This document shows, piece after piece, positions 15,108-23,322 of a stretch of DNA of 51,186 nucleotides (position 1 is its first letter; each line of letters starts with the position of its first letter). The notes under the pieces are model-generated. The model made no database searches. It was not told the origin of the DNA and was given only the letters and a program-made list of their open reading frames with translations. Source of the DNA: Chloroflexi bacterium UBA6622. GTDB taxonomy: Bacteria > Chloroflexota > UBA11872. Where the stretch lies: the NCBI GenBank assembly GCA_002433065.1, contig DJHK01000041.1, forward strand, positions 1 through 51,186, written 5' to 3'. A program made the position numbers and the translations under genes.

Positions 15108-17501
15108 TTAGAACGCGCTCTTAGGAATTACGAATTGCCGCACCGAAGTTTCGCCGAGTACAACAAGCTTGGTTTCATTCTCGTCGATCCAAATTGATTG
15201 CATGCCGGCAAAGAAATTTTCCTTCCCAATATATTTGAACTGGCGAACAAACGCTCCGGCAGATCCTTCGGTCTTGTCTATTTCAACGATTCGTTCGTTC
15301 GTGGGATCTACGAGATAAAGGCTGTCGGTGTTTACTTCCGTGAAAATCTTGGTGGCTTGAAGTGGCTCACCGAAAAGGCCACTTATTTCGAATGGAACCT
15401 TTTGACCTCCGCTGAATCTAAGAACCGAGCTGTCTTTGAGGAGAACAAATACGTCACCATCTATTGCGAAATCTATTGCGGTAGAAAGATCAATGCCCTC
15501 GGCTTCATTGGTGTAAGGGATTGGCTCAACTTCGTATCCCGCAGCGGTGACTTGATACTTATGAATGGTTCCCAGGTCACCTGCTCCTGGGTCGAGTACG
15601 TATAAGTTGTTATTGAAGTTGTCGAAGGCAACTGGATTTCGCCAATTTCTGGTTCCAACAATTCGCAGTAGTTGGGGTTCTTGTGCTGAGCGTAGGCTTA
15701 CAAGGTTGTAGTCATCATCTATAACAAGCATGGTCAAGGCACGGTTGACGAGGGCTATGGGTTGCTGGAACGTGACGCTTCCTACAATGTCCCCGGTACG
15801 AAGCACCGTGGTGCTGTTTTCTTGGTCTGGCGTGCTCTCGACGACGCGGGACTCGAGAGCGTCCAGAACGTAGATTGATTCTCCACGTACTTCCAGAGGC
15901 TTGGCTGAGGAACCAATCCCATTGGTAAATTTTTCAATTAATCTGGCGGTGGTGACTTTCACGACCACGGTCAATGTTTCTTCCCGTTTCTTTATATCAA
16001 CCAACAGCCGGTTTACATCTTCACGAAGAGTGACGTCTTCTCTGGCGCTATTGAGTGCCTCTGTGGCTAGAATCTCGGCATTTTTTAACGCAAGCAAAAG
16101 GCCGTCGACGTTTTTACCTTCTGGTTCGTCTAACGTAGCTCTGTATTTGTCCTGAGCTTCGTCGAAGATATTCCGTGCAGATTCCTCATTCAGAACAACT
16201 GTCGGCGTCGGCCCACCTGCATCACCGTCAGGCCCTGAAGTCCCGTCAGGGCCATCTATTTCTGGTTCGAATCCACGCAGTGTGTACATCAACAACATGC
16301 CGAGCAGGAGCACAAGCGATAACGAGAAGATGAAGACCCCTGGGCCAGGTAATGATTTTTTGGGTCGAGGCAAGAAGGGATCGTGTCCTTCAGTGATGGG
16401 CGTGCCAATTGTTTCGAGCTGAGTTCTAGTTTGAGAACTTGGTCCGGAACCTGCGCGAGTCTCGCGTAGAGCTCGGAGACTCTCCCAATCATCATAAAGG
16501 AGGGGGTCTCGATCCTCACTATTGATTTCGGCCTCGGCACTAGTGACCCCACTTGAAGTTGACTGGTGTTTCCGGCCCGAAACAAGCCGAACTATGGCTT
16601 TTATGGTCATTACAGGAAGAAGTAAAAGGATAAGGGCAGCCGTCAGTGGGATGCTTGCGAGCCGCTGTCCCAGTGTCGTCCCAGGTCTGGACCGCGGTTC
16701 TTCGTAGGTGGTTTCCTTGGCTGGCTGTGTGTCAGCCGGTAATTCCCATCTCGTTCTTCCGTGAGGCAGTGAAGCTGAGGGTGTTTCCGTCAATCTGGGT
16801 GATGGGATAAGTTCTTCGATCGGATCGGTTGGAAACTCGGTGCCTTGATCTGATTGAACTCGAACCACCAGAAGTTCACAGAGTTGGCCACCGCGTTGTG
16901 CAACAAGCGCGCATATGTCGTGAGCGGCTTGTTGGGCTAGTCGACTCTGCAGGAGTCCTTGGATTTCTCGTTTTGTGAGCTCGTGGCGTAGGTCGTGCGA
17001 TGCCAGCGCGACAACATCACCTTCATCAAGCTTGACCCTAAACATTTCAATCTCTTGGTCTGGTGCGAATTCAGGGTGCGGATGAGTCTCGGGAAGGCTT
17101 TGGTCCGGAAGAGCATTAAGAACGTCGTTCCGAAGAATAAATATCTGGCTCGGTGGAAGCTGAGCTATATAGAGCTCGTCGCCTTCAATGACCGCAACTG
17201 TCGCTCCTAAAGTTTCGAAACGGTTGTTCTGACTGACGTCGATGGCTACCTGATCGGCAGCTTGACGCATGCCATCCAAAAGGCTATTGACTATGTTTGT
17301 GGTCGTATTGGAGAAATAAGACGACACGAGTGTGCGACTGAACGTTCCGCATAGCTGGTCGTTCCCTCCCTGCATGACAAGGTAGAGATCGCCGAGGTCG
17401 GACCGTTCGTTGGGAGCTCGTTGCGTAAGAAGACGTGCGCTGCTATGCCTGGGAGCACCGTCCTGCAAGCTTGCGAGTCCTACATCCACATCGCGTGCCA
17501 T
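15108..17501 (-). CDS. PP2C-like (probably inactive) protein with two membrane segments and a beta-propeller-like C-terminus
   Basis: The 797 residues split into a cytoplasmic PP2C-like domain (about 28-216), a proline-rich linker, a hydrophobic stretch at 284-306, a second membrane segment at 388-408, a Gly/Pro/Asp-rich linker (about 412-432), a helical, coiled-coil-like part (about 438-520) and a repetitive beta region (about 540-797) with propeller-like units (SIYVLDALESRVVE, NNLYVLDPGAGDLG, DSLYLVDPTNERIVEIDK). In the PP2C part the metal-binding Asp-Gly pairs are not kept (LVMQGGND, VVALASHDLRHEL where SDG is expected), so catalysis is doubtful. No kinase gene is adjacent. It is divergent from infC. 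A sensing or scaffold role is an inference from architecture. Confidence 0.75.
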   Translation of the reverse strand: MARDVDVGLASLQDGAPRHSSARLLTQRAPNERSDLGDLYLVMQGGNDQLCGTFSRTLVSSYFSNTTTNIVNSLLDGMRQAADQVAIDVSQNNRFETLGATVAVIEGDELYIAQLPPSQIFILRNDVLNALPDQSLPETHPHPEFAPDQEIEMFRVKLDEGDVVALASHDLRHELTKREIQGLLQSRLAQQAAHDICALVAQRGGQLCELLVVRVQSDQGTEFPTDPIEELIPSPRLTETPSASLPHGRTRWELPADTQPAKETTYEEPRSRPGTTLGQRLASIPLTAALILLLLPVMTIKAIVRLVSGRKHQSTSSGVTSAEAEINSEDRDPLLYDDWESLRALRETRAGSGPSSQTRTQLETIGTPITEGHDPFLPRPKKSLPGPGVFIFSLSLVLLLGMLLMYTLRGFEPEIDGPDGTSGPDGDAGGPTPTVVLNEESARNIFDEAQDKYRATLDEPEGKNVDGLLLALKNAEILATEALNSAREDVTLREDVNRLLVDIKKREETLTVVVKVTTARLIEKFTNGIGSSAKPLEVRGESIYVLDALESRVVESTPDQENSTTVLRTGDIVGSVTFQQPIALVNRALTMLVIDDDYNLVSLRSAQEPQLLRIVGTRNWRNPVAFDNFNNNLYVLDPGAGDLGTIHKYQVTAAGYEVEPIPYTNEAEGIDLSTAIDFAIDGDVFVLLKDSSVLRFSGGQKVPFEISGLFGEPLQATKIFTEVNTDSLYLVDPTNERIVEIDKTEGSAGAFVRQFKYIGKENFFAGMQSIWIDENETKLVVLGETSVRQFVIPKSAF

Positions 17502-17698
17502 AGAAATCCGGTGGGAGGGGAACTGCTTGTCAAAAACATGTCGGTTTCGGGGAACATTTAATTTTTGTTCAAGTTGTGATCTTATCAGTGGGATTGTTCA
17601 TCATGGGCAATTGATGCCCGGATGTTGGGTTGAGTCATTGTCGCAGCGGTACCCCTATGCTAGCGTGAACCTACCATTGAAGTTGTTAATTCTTTTGT

Positions 17699-17703
17699 AG
17701 GAG
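17699..17703 (+). promoter_or_regulatory. Shine-Dalgarno of infC before a CTG codon
   Basis: AGGAG, overlapping an in-frame TAG at 17698-17700, is 6 bases before CTG at 17710. Its placement is what selects CTG as the infC start. Confidence 0.6.
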
Positions 17704-17709
17704 TCGCCA

Positions 17710-18267
17710 CTGCCCTCGCCATCGCCCCGTCTCGATCAGAGGCCGCGTCAACGTGGTCCACGAATAAACGACCAAATCCGTGTCCGTGAAGTTCGTCTGA
17801 TCGATGAGGACGGTCAACAAGTTGGAATAACGGCAACAGTTGAAGCTCTAGAGACGGCTCGCGCGCGTGGTTTGGACCTTGTCGAAGTCTCACCAGACGC
17901 CCAGCCCCCGGTTGCGAAAATCCTCAACTTTGGGAAATTCAGATACCAGCAGAATCGAAAGAAATCGGATGGGAAAAAGAGGCAACGGGCCGGAATTGTT
18001 AAGGAGGTTCGTTTTGGGCCTCGCACGGGCGATCACGACATTAAATTCAAGATTAAGCGGCTTGAGAAATTTCTTGGCGAAGGGAATAAGGTGAAAGCCT
18101 GGGTGCGTATGCGGGGTCGTGAGCTGGCCCATCCTGAGGTGGCTGTCCGTGTGCTTGAGCGTGTGAAGGAAGATTTAGCATCGCAGGGTGTGGTTGAGCG
18201 CGATGTGACGCGGGAGCAGGATGGTCGGGTGATGAGCATCATCATGGCGCCGCACAGCAAGAATTAA
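17710..18267 (+). CDS. infC: Translation initiation factor IF-3, probable CTG start
   Basis: IF-3 binds the 30S subunit, prevents premature 50S joining and rejects wrong start codons. The N-terminal domain INDQIRVREVRLIDEDGQQVG begins at codon 19 and the C-terminal domain runs from about KEVRFGPRTGDHD to the end; MRGRELAHPE is the conserved C-domain motif. Between the in-frame TAG at 17698-17700 and the conserved INDQ there is no ATG, GTG or TTG. The best start is CTG at 17710 (AGGAG, spacing 6), giving 185 residues; ATA at 17764 is the only other candidate close to INDQ. A rare start is in keeping with infC of E. coli (AUU), where it allows autoregulation. rpmI and rplT, its usual neighbours, are absent. 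Confidence 0.93.
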   Translation: MPSPSPRLDQRPRQRGPRINDQIRVREVRLIDEDGQQVGITATVEALETARARGLDLVEVSPDAQPPVAKILNFGKFRYQQNRKKSDGKKRQRAGIVKEVRFGPRTGDHDIKFKIKRLEKFLGEGNKVKAWVRMRGRELAHPEVAVRVLERVKEDLASQGVVERDVTREQDGRVMSIIMAPHSKN

Positions 18268-18300
18268 CCACGCGGAATTTCTCAAGGATCGGACGGGAAT

Positions 18301-18930
18301 ATGTGTGCTTCGGTGCGTTGGCATCCGGAGGAGCAACGCCGGGATGATGGCAGCGTTCGTACTGTTCGGTCGGCGTGGTTGGTAGCTGACGTTACAGAAC
18401 ATGGGGATAGTCAGACACGGTATCTAGCGTATTTAGGTAATCGTCCACAGGTTACGAAGCAACTTCGTGAGGAGTGTAAAGCCCTGTATCCGGAGATAAG
18501 AATCGACTGGGCGGAGGTGGCTCGTGCTATCGAAGATCCTCCACCAGTAGTTGCCCCAGATCTCGAGGCACTGGCTCAGCATTGGTCTGAAGCTGTAATC
18601 GAACAGGGTTACGAGCCTATTGAAGTAGAAGCAAGGATTGGTCGGGGTCGTCAAAGACCCCTTTCTGATCTTTCCCGATTGATCGAGGATGCGGGCGTTG
18701 TTGGTCGTATTGAGCGCACATCTGGCTCGATCATGGCTTACATGACCGAGTTTCATCCGAATTATGCTTATGCAGTAGCAAAACTATACGTCCTCTTAGT
18801 TGGAGATAAAGACGAACTCGAGATGCTTGAAGCGGAAGAACCGTCGATGTTTCGGAAGATGCCTCGTGCGGAGCAAGTGGAATTCTGGCGTAGATCCGTT
18901 GAACGGATCCAGCATTCACTGAATAGTTAG
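18301..18930 (+). CDS. Hypothetical protein between infC and aspS
   Basis: Not recognised. The 209 residues are soluble and charged, mostly helical in appearance. Segments of possible note are RTVRSAWLVADVTEH, TRYLAYLGNRPQ and SDLSRLIEDAGVVGRIERTSG. It occupies the place where rpmI/rplT would usually follow infC. The ATG is 33 bases after the infC stop and the gene ends 34 bases before aspS, so one transcript may carry all three. Function unknown. Confidence 0.6.
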   Translation: MCASVRWHPEEQRRDDGSVRTVRSAWLVADVTEHGDSQTRYLAYLGNRPQVTKQLREECKALYPEIRIDWAEVARAIEDPPPVVAPDLEALAQHWSEAVIEQGYEPIEVEARIGRGRQRPLSDLSRLIEDAGVVGRIERTSGSIMAYMTEFHPNYAYAVAKLYVLLVGDKDELEMLEAEEPSMFRKMPRAEQVEFWRRSVERIQHSLNS

Positions 18931-18964
18931 TTAATTCAACCTTTATTAGATCGGAGTATTTCTT

Positions 18965-20770
18965 ATGCCACTGTCTCGATCTGGTACATGGTCCCGCCGT
19001 ACGCACACTTGCGGTGAGCTTGGCATGGCGAATGTCGGCGAATCGGTGGTGCTAAACGGTTGGGTCCATCGCCGTAGGGACCAAGGAGGACTTATCTTTA
19101 TTGACCTCCGCGATCGCTATGGCTTGACGCAGGTTGTGATCAATCGTGATGAAAACTCTGAGGCTCATGCAACTGTCGAGCAGACGCGTAGCGAGTTTGT
19201 GCTGTCGATCGGTGGTGTTGTGCGCGAGCGTCCATCTGGAACATCTAATGATGAGCTGTCGACTGGGAAAATAGAAGTTGGAATAGTTACTGACGTTGAG
19301 GTGTTGTCAGCGTCAAAACCACCGCCATTCGAGATTACTTCGGAGGCTGATATTGACGAAACGGTCCGATTAACCAACCGGTATCTCGATCTTCGGCGCG
19401 ACCGAATGCGGGAGCTAACAGAGCTTCGGTTCAACATTACTCGGGTTATGCGTCAATTCTTGTGGGATCGGGACTTTCTGGAACTTGAGACACCGACGCT
19501 CGTAAAGAGCACCCCGGAGGGTGCAAGAGACTTTGTGGTGCCTAGTCGACATTACCCGGGCCAAGCTTACGCCTTACCCCAGTCACCGCAGCAGCTCAAG
19601 CAACTGCTTATGGTTGCTGGTCTGGATCGATATTTTCAGTTAGCTCGTTGCTATCGGGACGAGGATTTACGAGCTGATCGAGTAGCCGAATTCACTCAAC
19701 TTGATATTGAAATGGCTTTTGTCGACCGTGAAGACGTGATGGGCTTGATAGAGGCTCTCTATTTGGACATAGCTGCCAAGCTTTCGAGCAAACGGGTTCT
19801 CAACAATCCTTTCCCACGGCTTTCCTACGCTGACGCGATTGATCGATATGGCTCAGACAAGATGGATATGAGATATGGCCTTGAACTCATGGATGTCAGT
19901 AATGCTGTCAGAGGTAGGGGGTTCAGGGTTTTTACTGAAGTTTTGGAGAATGGTGGCGTGGTAAAGGCCTTGGTTGCTCCAGGTGCGGCTTCCTTTAGTC
20001 GTCGGCAGATAAACGAATTGGAGCAGATCGTAAAGGCCAATGGAGCTTCTGGGCTTGCGACTATTGCCCTGGGCAATGATGGTTCCATTCGGTCGGCGCT
20101 TGAGCGGTTTTTTGGTGCAGATGGTTTAAAGGAGATCGCTCAGGCTTCTGGAGCGGGCGACGGGGATCTAGTCTGCATGGTCGCGGATACGCGAGAAGTT
20201 GCGGCGACCTCGCTTGGCGAGCTTCGAGCTCATTTGGGTTCCCAATTGGACCTTATAGACCCCAACGTGCTGTCCTTTGTTTGGGTTATTGATTTTCCGT
20301 TATTCGAAAGAGATACGGAGACCGGGGGATTTACTTTTTCTCATAACCCGTTCTGCTCGCCGGCGGATGACTCGTTTGATCTTCTTTACAACGATCCGGC
20401 TCAGGCATTATCGAAGCAATATGACTTGGTATGTAATGGACATGAGATTGGCGGCGGATCAATTCGAGCACATCGGGCGGCAGATCTACGTCGCATCTAT
20501 GAGGTGATGGGGTACGGTCCTGAGGCAATTGATAATGAAATCGGTCACATGCTTGAGGCGTTTGAGTATGGTGCGCCACCGCATGGGGGTATCGCGATGG
20601 GGCTGGAGCGCATAGCCATGATTCTGGGAGATACTTCGAATCTCCGTGACGTGACGGTATTTCCGAAGAACCAAGCTGGCATCGATTTGATGCTCAAGGC
20701 ACCGTCCATACTTGCCGCTGACCAACTCGACGAGCTATATCTAGACGTTAATCTGCCGGCTGATGATTGA
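18965..20770 (+). CDS. aspS: Aspartyl-tRNA synthetase (bacterial type)
   Basis: Class II synthetase charging tRNA-Asp. The 601 residues show the anticodon-binding OB fold (NGWVHRRRDQGGLIFIDLRD, about 31-50), catalytic motif 2 (RCYRDEDLRADRVAEFTQLD), the bacterial insertion domain and motif 3 (GGIAMGLERIAMILGD). Motif 3 has Glu-Arg where most AspRS have Asp-Arg, and the loop residue after RRRD is Gln40, where discriminating enzymes usually have Leu and non-discriminating ones His. Whether it also charges tRNA-Asn cannot be decided here. The ATG is preceded by a weak RBS. Confidence 0.95.
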   Translation: MPLSRSGTWSRRTHTCGELGMANVGESVVLNGWVHRRRDQGGLIFIDLRDRYGLTQVVINRDENSEAHATVEQTRSEFVLSIGGVVRERPSGTSNDELSTGKIEVGIVTDVEVLSASKPPPFEITSEADIDETVRLTNRYLDLRRDRMRELTELRFNITRVMRQFLWDRDFLELETPTLVKSTPEGARDFVVPSRHYPGQAYALPQSPQQLKQLLMVAGLDRYFQLARCYRDEDLRADRVAEFTQLDIEMAFVDREDVMGLIEALYLDIAAKLSSKRVLNNPFPRLSYADAIDRYGSDKMDMRYGLELMDVSNAVRGRGFRVFTEVLENGGVVKALVAPGAASFSRRQINELEQIVKANGASGLATIALGNDGSIRSALERFFGADGLKEIAQASGAGDGDLVCMVADTREVAATSLGELRAHLGSQLDLIDPNVLSFVWVIDFPLFERDTETGGFTFSHNPFCSPADDSFDLLYNDPAQALSKQYDLVCNGHEIGGGSIRAHRAADLRRIYEVMGYGPEAIDNEIGHMLEAFEYGAPPHGGIAMGLERIAMILGDTSNLRDVTVFPKNQAGIDLMLKAPSILAADQLDELYLDVNLPADD

Positions 20771-20784
20771 TCGTCTGGCGAACT

Positions 20785-21471
20785 CTAGCTTTTCTTGGGT
20801 CGAGGAAGTATTCCGTCAAGCCACATGCGTATGTCCTCTAGCTCGTCTACTGATACCTGGTGGCCGATAGGGTATTCACGGTATGTCACTGTGGCGCTCA
20901 ATTTTTCGAGGGTCTTGAGTGACTGTCTGCCGAGGGTAATGGGGATGACAGGATCAGCTGTTCCGTGTCCAAGAAATATTGGTTGGCCGTCTAAGTTTGT
21001 GCCTATGTCCTCTGCTTCAAGAGGAAAGTAACCGCTCATCGCTATAACACCTGCCACTAGGTCAGGTCGCTGAGCCTGAAGGCCAAGTGCCGAAACAGCC
21101 CCCTGGCTAAATCCCATTAGCACCACACGATCAGCGCCGTCCGGGTATTTCCTGAGAATTGATTCAAGGAATGATGCGAGTGCGGTCAGGCTTGCGAATA
21201 GTGTCGGCTGTTCTGGTTGTCCGGCTTCATGCATTCGGTACCACTCATATCCACCAGCGTAGGGCGGGTCCAAGACAAGAGGTGCCTGTATAGATATGAC
21301 ATGTACATCTTCACGGTTCAACTCGAAGGCTAGCGGGGCGATGCCCGTGGCGTTGTCGCCCCGGCCGTGGAGTAGCGCGACGGTCCCGTTCAGGGATTTT
21401 GGAGTGCCAGGTATGACAACTTCATGCTGCAGTTGCGACGGGGCAGGCCGAGCAGCAGGTTGTGACCGCAC
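20785..21471 (-). CDS. Phospholipase/carboxylesterase-type alpha/beta hydrolase
   Basis: Serine hydrolase of the small carboxylesterase family (228 residues, usual length). The nucleophile elbow is GFSQG, the oxyanion region VALLHGRGDNATG, the acid GHGTADPVIPI and the histidine YPIGHQVS. The substrate is unknown. GTG at 21471 lies just after the ABC subunit stop (21476); a longer frame upstream would run into that gene. Its C-terminus is 14 bases from the convergent aspS stop. Confidence 0.85.
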   Translation of the reverse strand: MRSQPAARPAPSQLQHEVVIPGTPKSLNGTVALLHGRGDNATGIAPLAFELNREDVHVISIQAPLVLDPPYAGGYEWYRMHEAGQPEQPTLFASLTALASFLESILRKYPDGADRVVLMGFSQGAVSALGLQAQRPDLVAGVIAMSGYFPLEAEDIGTNLDGQPIFLGHGTADPVIPITLGRQSLKTLEKLSATVTYREYPIGHQVSVDELEDIRMWLDGILPRPKKS

Positions 21472-21475
21472 CTTG

Positions 21476-23320
21476 CTATTTCTCGGACGTGGATGCGCCA
21501 CGAGCCACACTTGCTTCGATGTTTTCACCACCCGCGGAGAGTCCCAGCTTATACAGGTTGTAATACAAGCCTTTTTTCGAAAGCAGCACATGATGAGTGC
21601 CTCGTTCTACAATTTCCCCTTCGTCGAGTACGAGAACCTCAGTCGCATTTCGAACTGTTGAAAGTCGGTGGGCGATAACGAAGGATGTACGACCAACCAT
21701 CAGGGCTTCCATTGCGTCCTGGATTACGCCCTCAGTTTGGGTGTCTACGGAACTTGTTGCTTCATCAAGGACTAGGACGCGAGGGTCAGCGAGAAGCGCT
21801 CGAGCGAATGAAACCAACTGGCGTTGCCCCGTTGAAAGACTGCCACCTCGTTCTTCAATTTGGGTGTCATATCCAAATGGAAGATCTTGAATATATTCGT
21901 GCAACTGTACAGAACGTGCGACCGCAATTACTTCGTCGCGCGTTGCTTCTGGACGACCGTAGGCAATGTTTTCATGAAGGCTCCCACTGAATAAGAAGGG
22001 TTCTTGCAACACAAGGCCGACTTGGCGTCGTAAAGAGTCTTGAGTCACATTTCGTATGTCGTGCCCGTCGATACACACAGATCCGGCGGTTGCGTCATAA
22101 AACCGGAGAAGCAGGTTGATAATGGTGGTCTTCCCTGCCCCGGTTGCACCGACGAGAGCGATGCGATCTCCTGGATCGGCGTTAATGCTGACATCACGTA
22201 GGACAGGTCGGCCTTTTTCATACTCGAAGCCGACGTTTTCAAAAGTTACGTTACCGGCGATATCAGGTAACGCGATGGCCTCGGCTTTGTCGCTAATCGT
22301 TTCATCGGTATCAAGGATTTCAAAAACCCGCTCTGAGGATGCCATTGCTGCTTGCATCGTGTCCCAACGTGTCGCGAGTTCTTGAATGGGGCCAAAGAAC
22401 CGTTCGATATACAGCACAAAGGCTGTGACGATGCCAAGCGTTACTCCGGTCGTCTCTCCCATCACGAAAGATCCTCCGAACCAGAGCACTAAGCCAGTAG
22501 AAATCGCTGTGAAGAGTTCGACCGCTGGCTCAGCCGAGGCAGATACTGACATGGCACGAAATGTTGCTCGGGCTTGTTGGCGGTTAACCGTGTCAAATCT
22601 TTGGGCATTTACATTTTCTCGGGCAAAGGCTTGGGTTACGCGCATTCCGAGTATGGATTCGGCTATCACTCCATTTACGATTGATCGCATAGCCCGCATG
22701 TTCCGGTGAGCCGTGCGGGCGATCTTGGCGAAAACCATACCTAGGATTAGCATCAATGGGGATATGGCAATAGTGATGAGAGTGAGTTGCCAGCTCAACA
22801 GGGTCATCGCAATAAGGATGCCTGTGAGTAGTGCTACATCTGCAATTAATCCTATGGCGCCTTCGGTCACAGCCTCTCCGACTTGCTCAACGTCGGACGC
22901 CATTCGACCAATCAATCGCCCAGTAATTTGCCGGTCATAAAACCCGAGGGATAACCCTTGGTACTTGCGGAACAGTTGCATCCGCATTCGAAACAACATG
23001 TTTTGACCGAGACTTGCATTAATGACCAATTGAACTGCGGTAGATCCGGCGTGTCCCACGGTGACGAATAGAAAACCGATCCCGGCGAATGCTAGTGCTT
23101 CTGGATCACCCGCCCGGATGCCTTCATCAATAGCGAGGCCAATAATTGCGGGTTGTGCCATTCCAAAGCCTGCGACACCCAGAATGGCAAGGACGGCAAT
23201 TCCAACGCTCTTCGGATCGCGGAGCAAGTAGCTCAAAAGTCGAAGCAATAGGCGACGGTCAATGCCTGTGTAGTCACTGTCTTCCTGGGTGAATGTTCCG
23301 CGGGCTTGGAGGGTCTGCAT
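21476..23320 (-). CDS. ABC exporter half-transporter, subunit with catalytic Glu and LSTGQ signature
   Basis: The 614 residues contain six membrane segments (about 25-330) and a nucleotide-binding domain with Walker A GATGAGKTTIINLL, signature SLSTGQRQLVSFARALL, Walker B VLVLDEATSSVDTQTE and H-loop IAHRLSTVRNA. The signature motif is degenerate (LSTGQ) while the catalytic Glu is present, the mirror image of the partner subunit encoded upstream. The pair should form one consensus and one degenerate ATP site, as in known heterodimeric exporters. ATG is 3 bases after the partner's stop. Substrate unknown. Confidence 0.92.
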   Translation of the reverse strand: MQTLQARGTFTQEDSDYTGIDRRLLLRLLSYLLRDPKSVGIAVLAILGVAGFGMAQPAIIGLAIDEGIRAGDPEALAFAGIGFLFVTVGHAGSTAVQLVINASLGQNMLFRMRMQLFRKYQGLSLGFYDRQITGRLIGRMASDVEQVGEAVTEGAIGLIADVALLTGILIAMTLLSWQLTLITIAISPLMLILGMVFAKIARTAHRNMRAMRSIVNGVIAESILGMRVTQAFARENVNAQRFDTVNRQQARATFRAMSVSASAEPAVELFTAISTGLVLWFGGSFVMGETTGVTLGIVTAFVLYIERFFGPIQELATRWDTMQAAMASSERVFEILDTDETISDKAEAIALPDIAGNVTFENVGFEYEKGRPVLRDVSINADPGDRIALVGATGAGKTTIINLLLRFYDATAGSVCIDGHDIRNVTQDSLRRQVGLVLQEPFLFSGSLHENIAYGRPEATRDEVIAVARSVQLHEYIQDLPFGYDTQIEERGGSLSTGQRQLVSFARALLADPRVLVLDEATSSVDTQTEGVIQDAMEALMVGRTSFVIAHRLSTVRNATEVLVLDEGEIVERGTHHVLLSKKGLYYNLYKLGLSAGGENIEASVARGASTSEK

Positions 23321-23322
23321 CG

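Noticed and set aside
17625..17661. TATGCT box upstream of infC with possible -35 elements
   Set aside because: No -35 candidate lies at 16-18 bases; spacings found were 12, 20 and 25.
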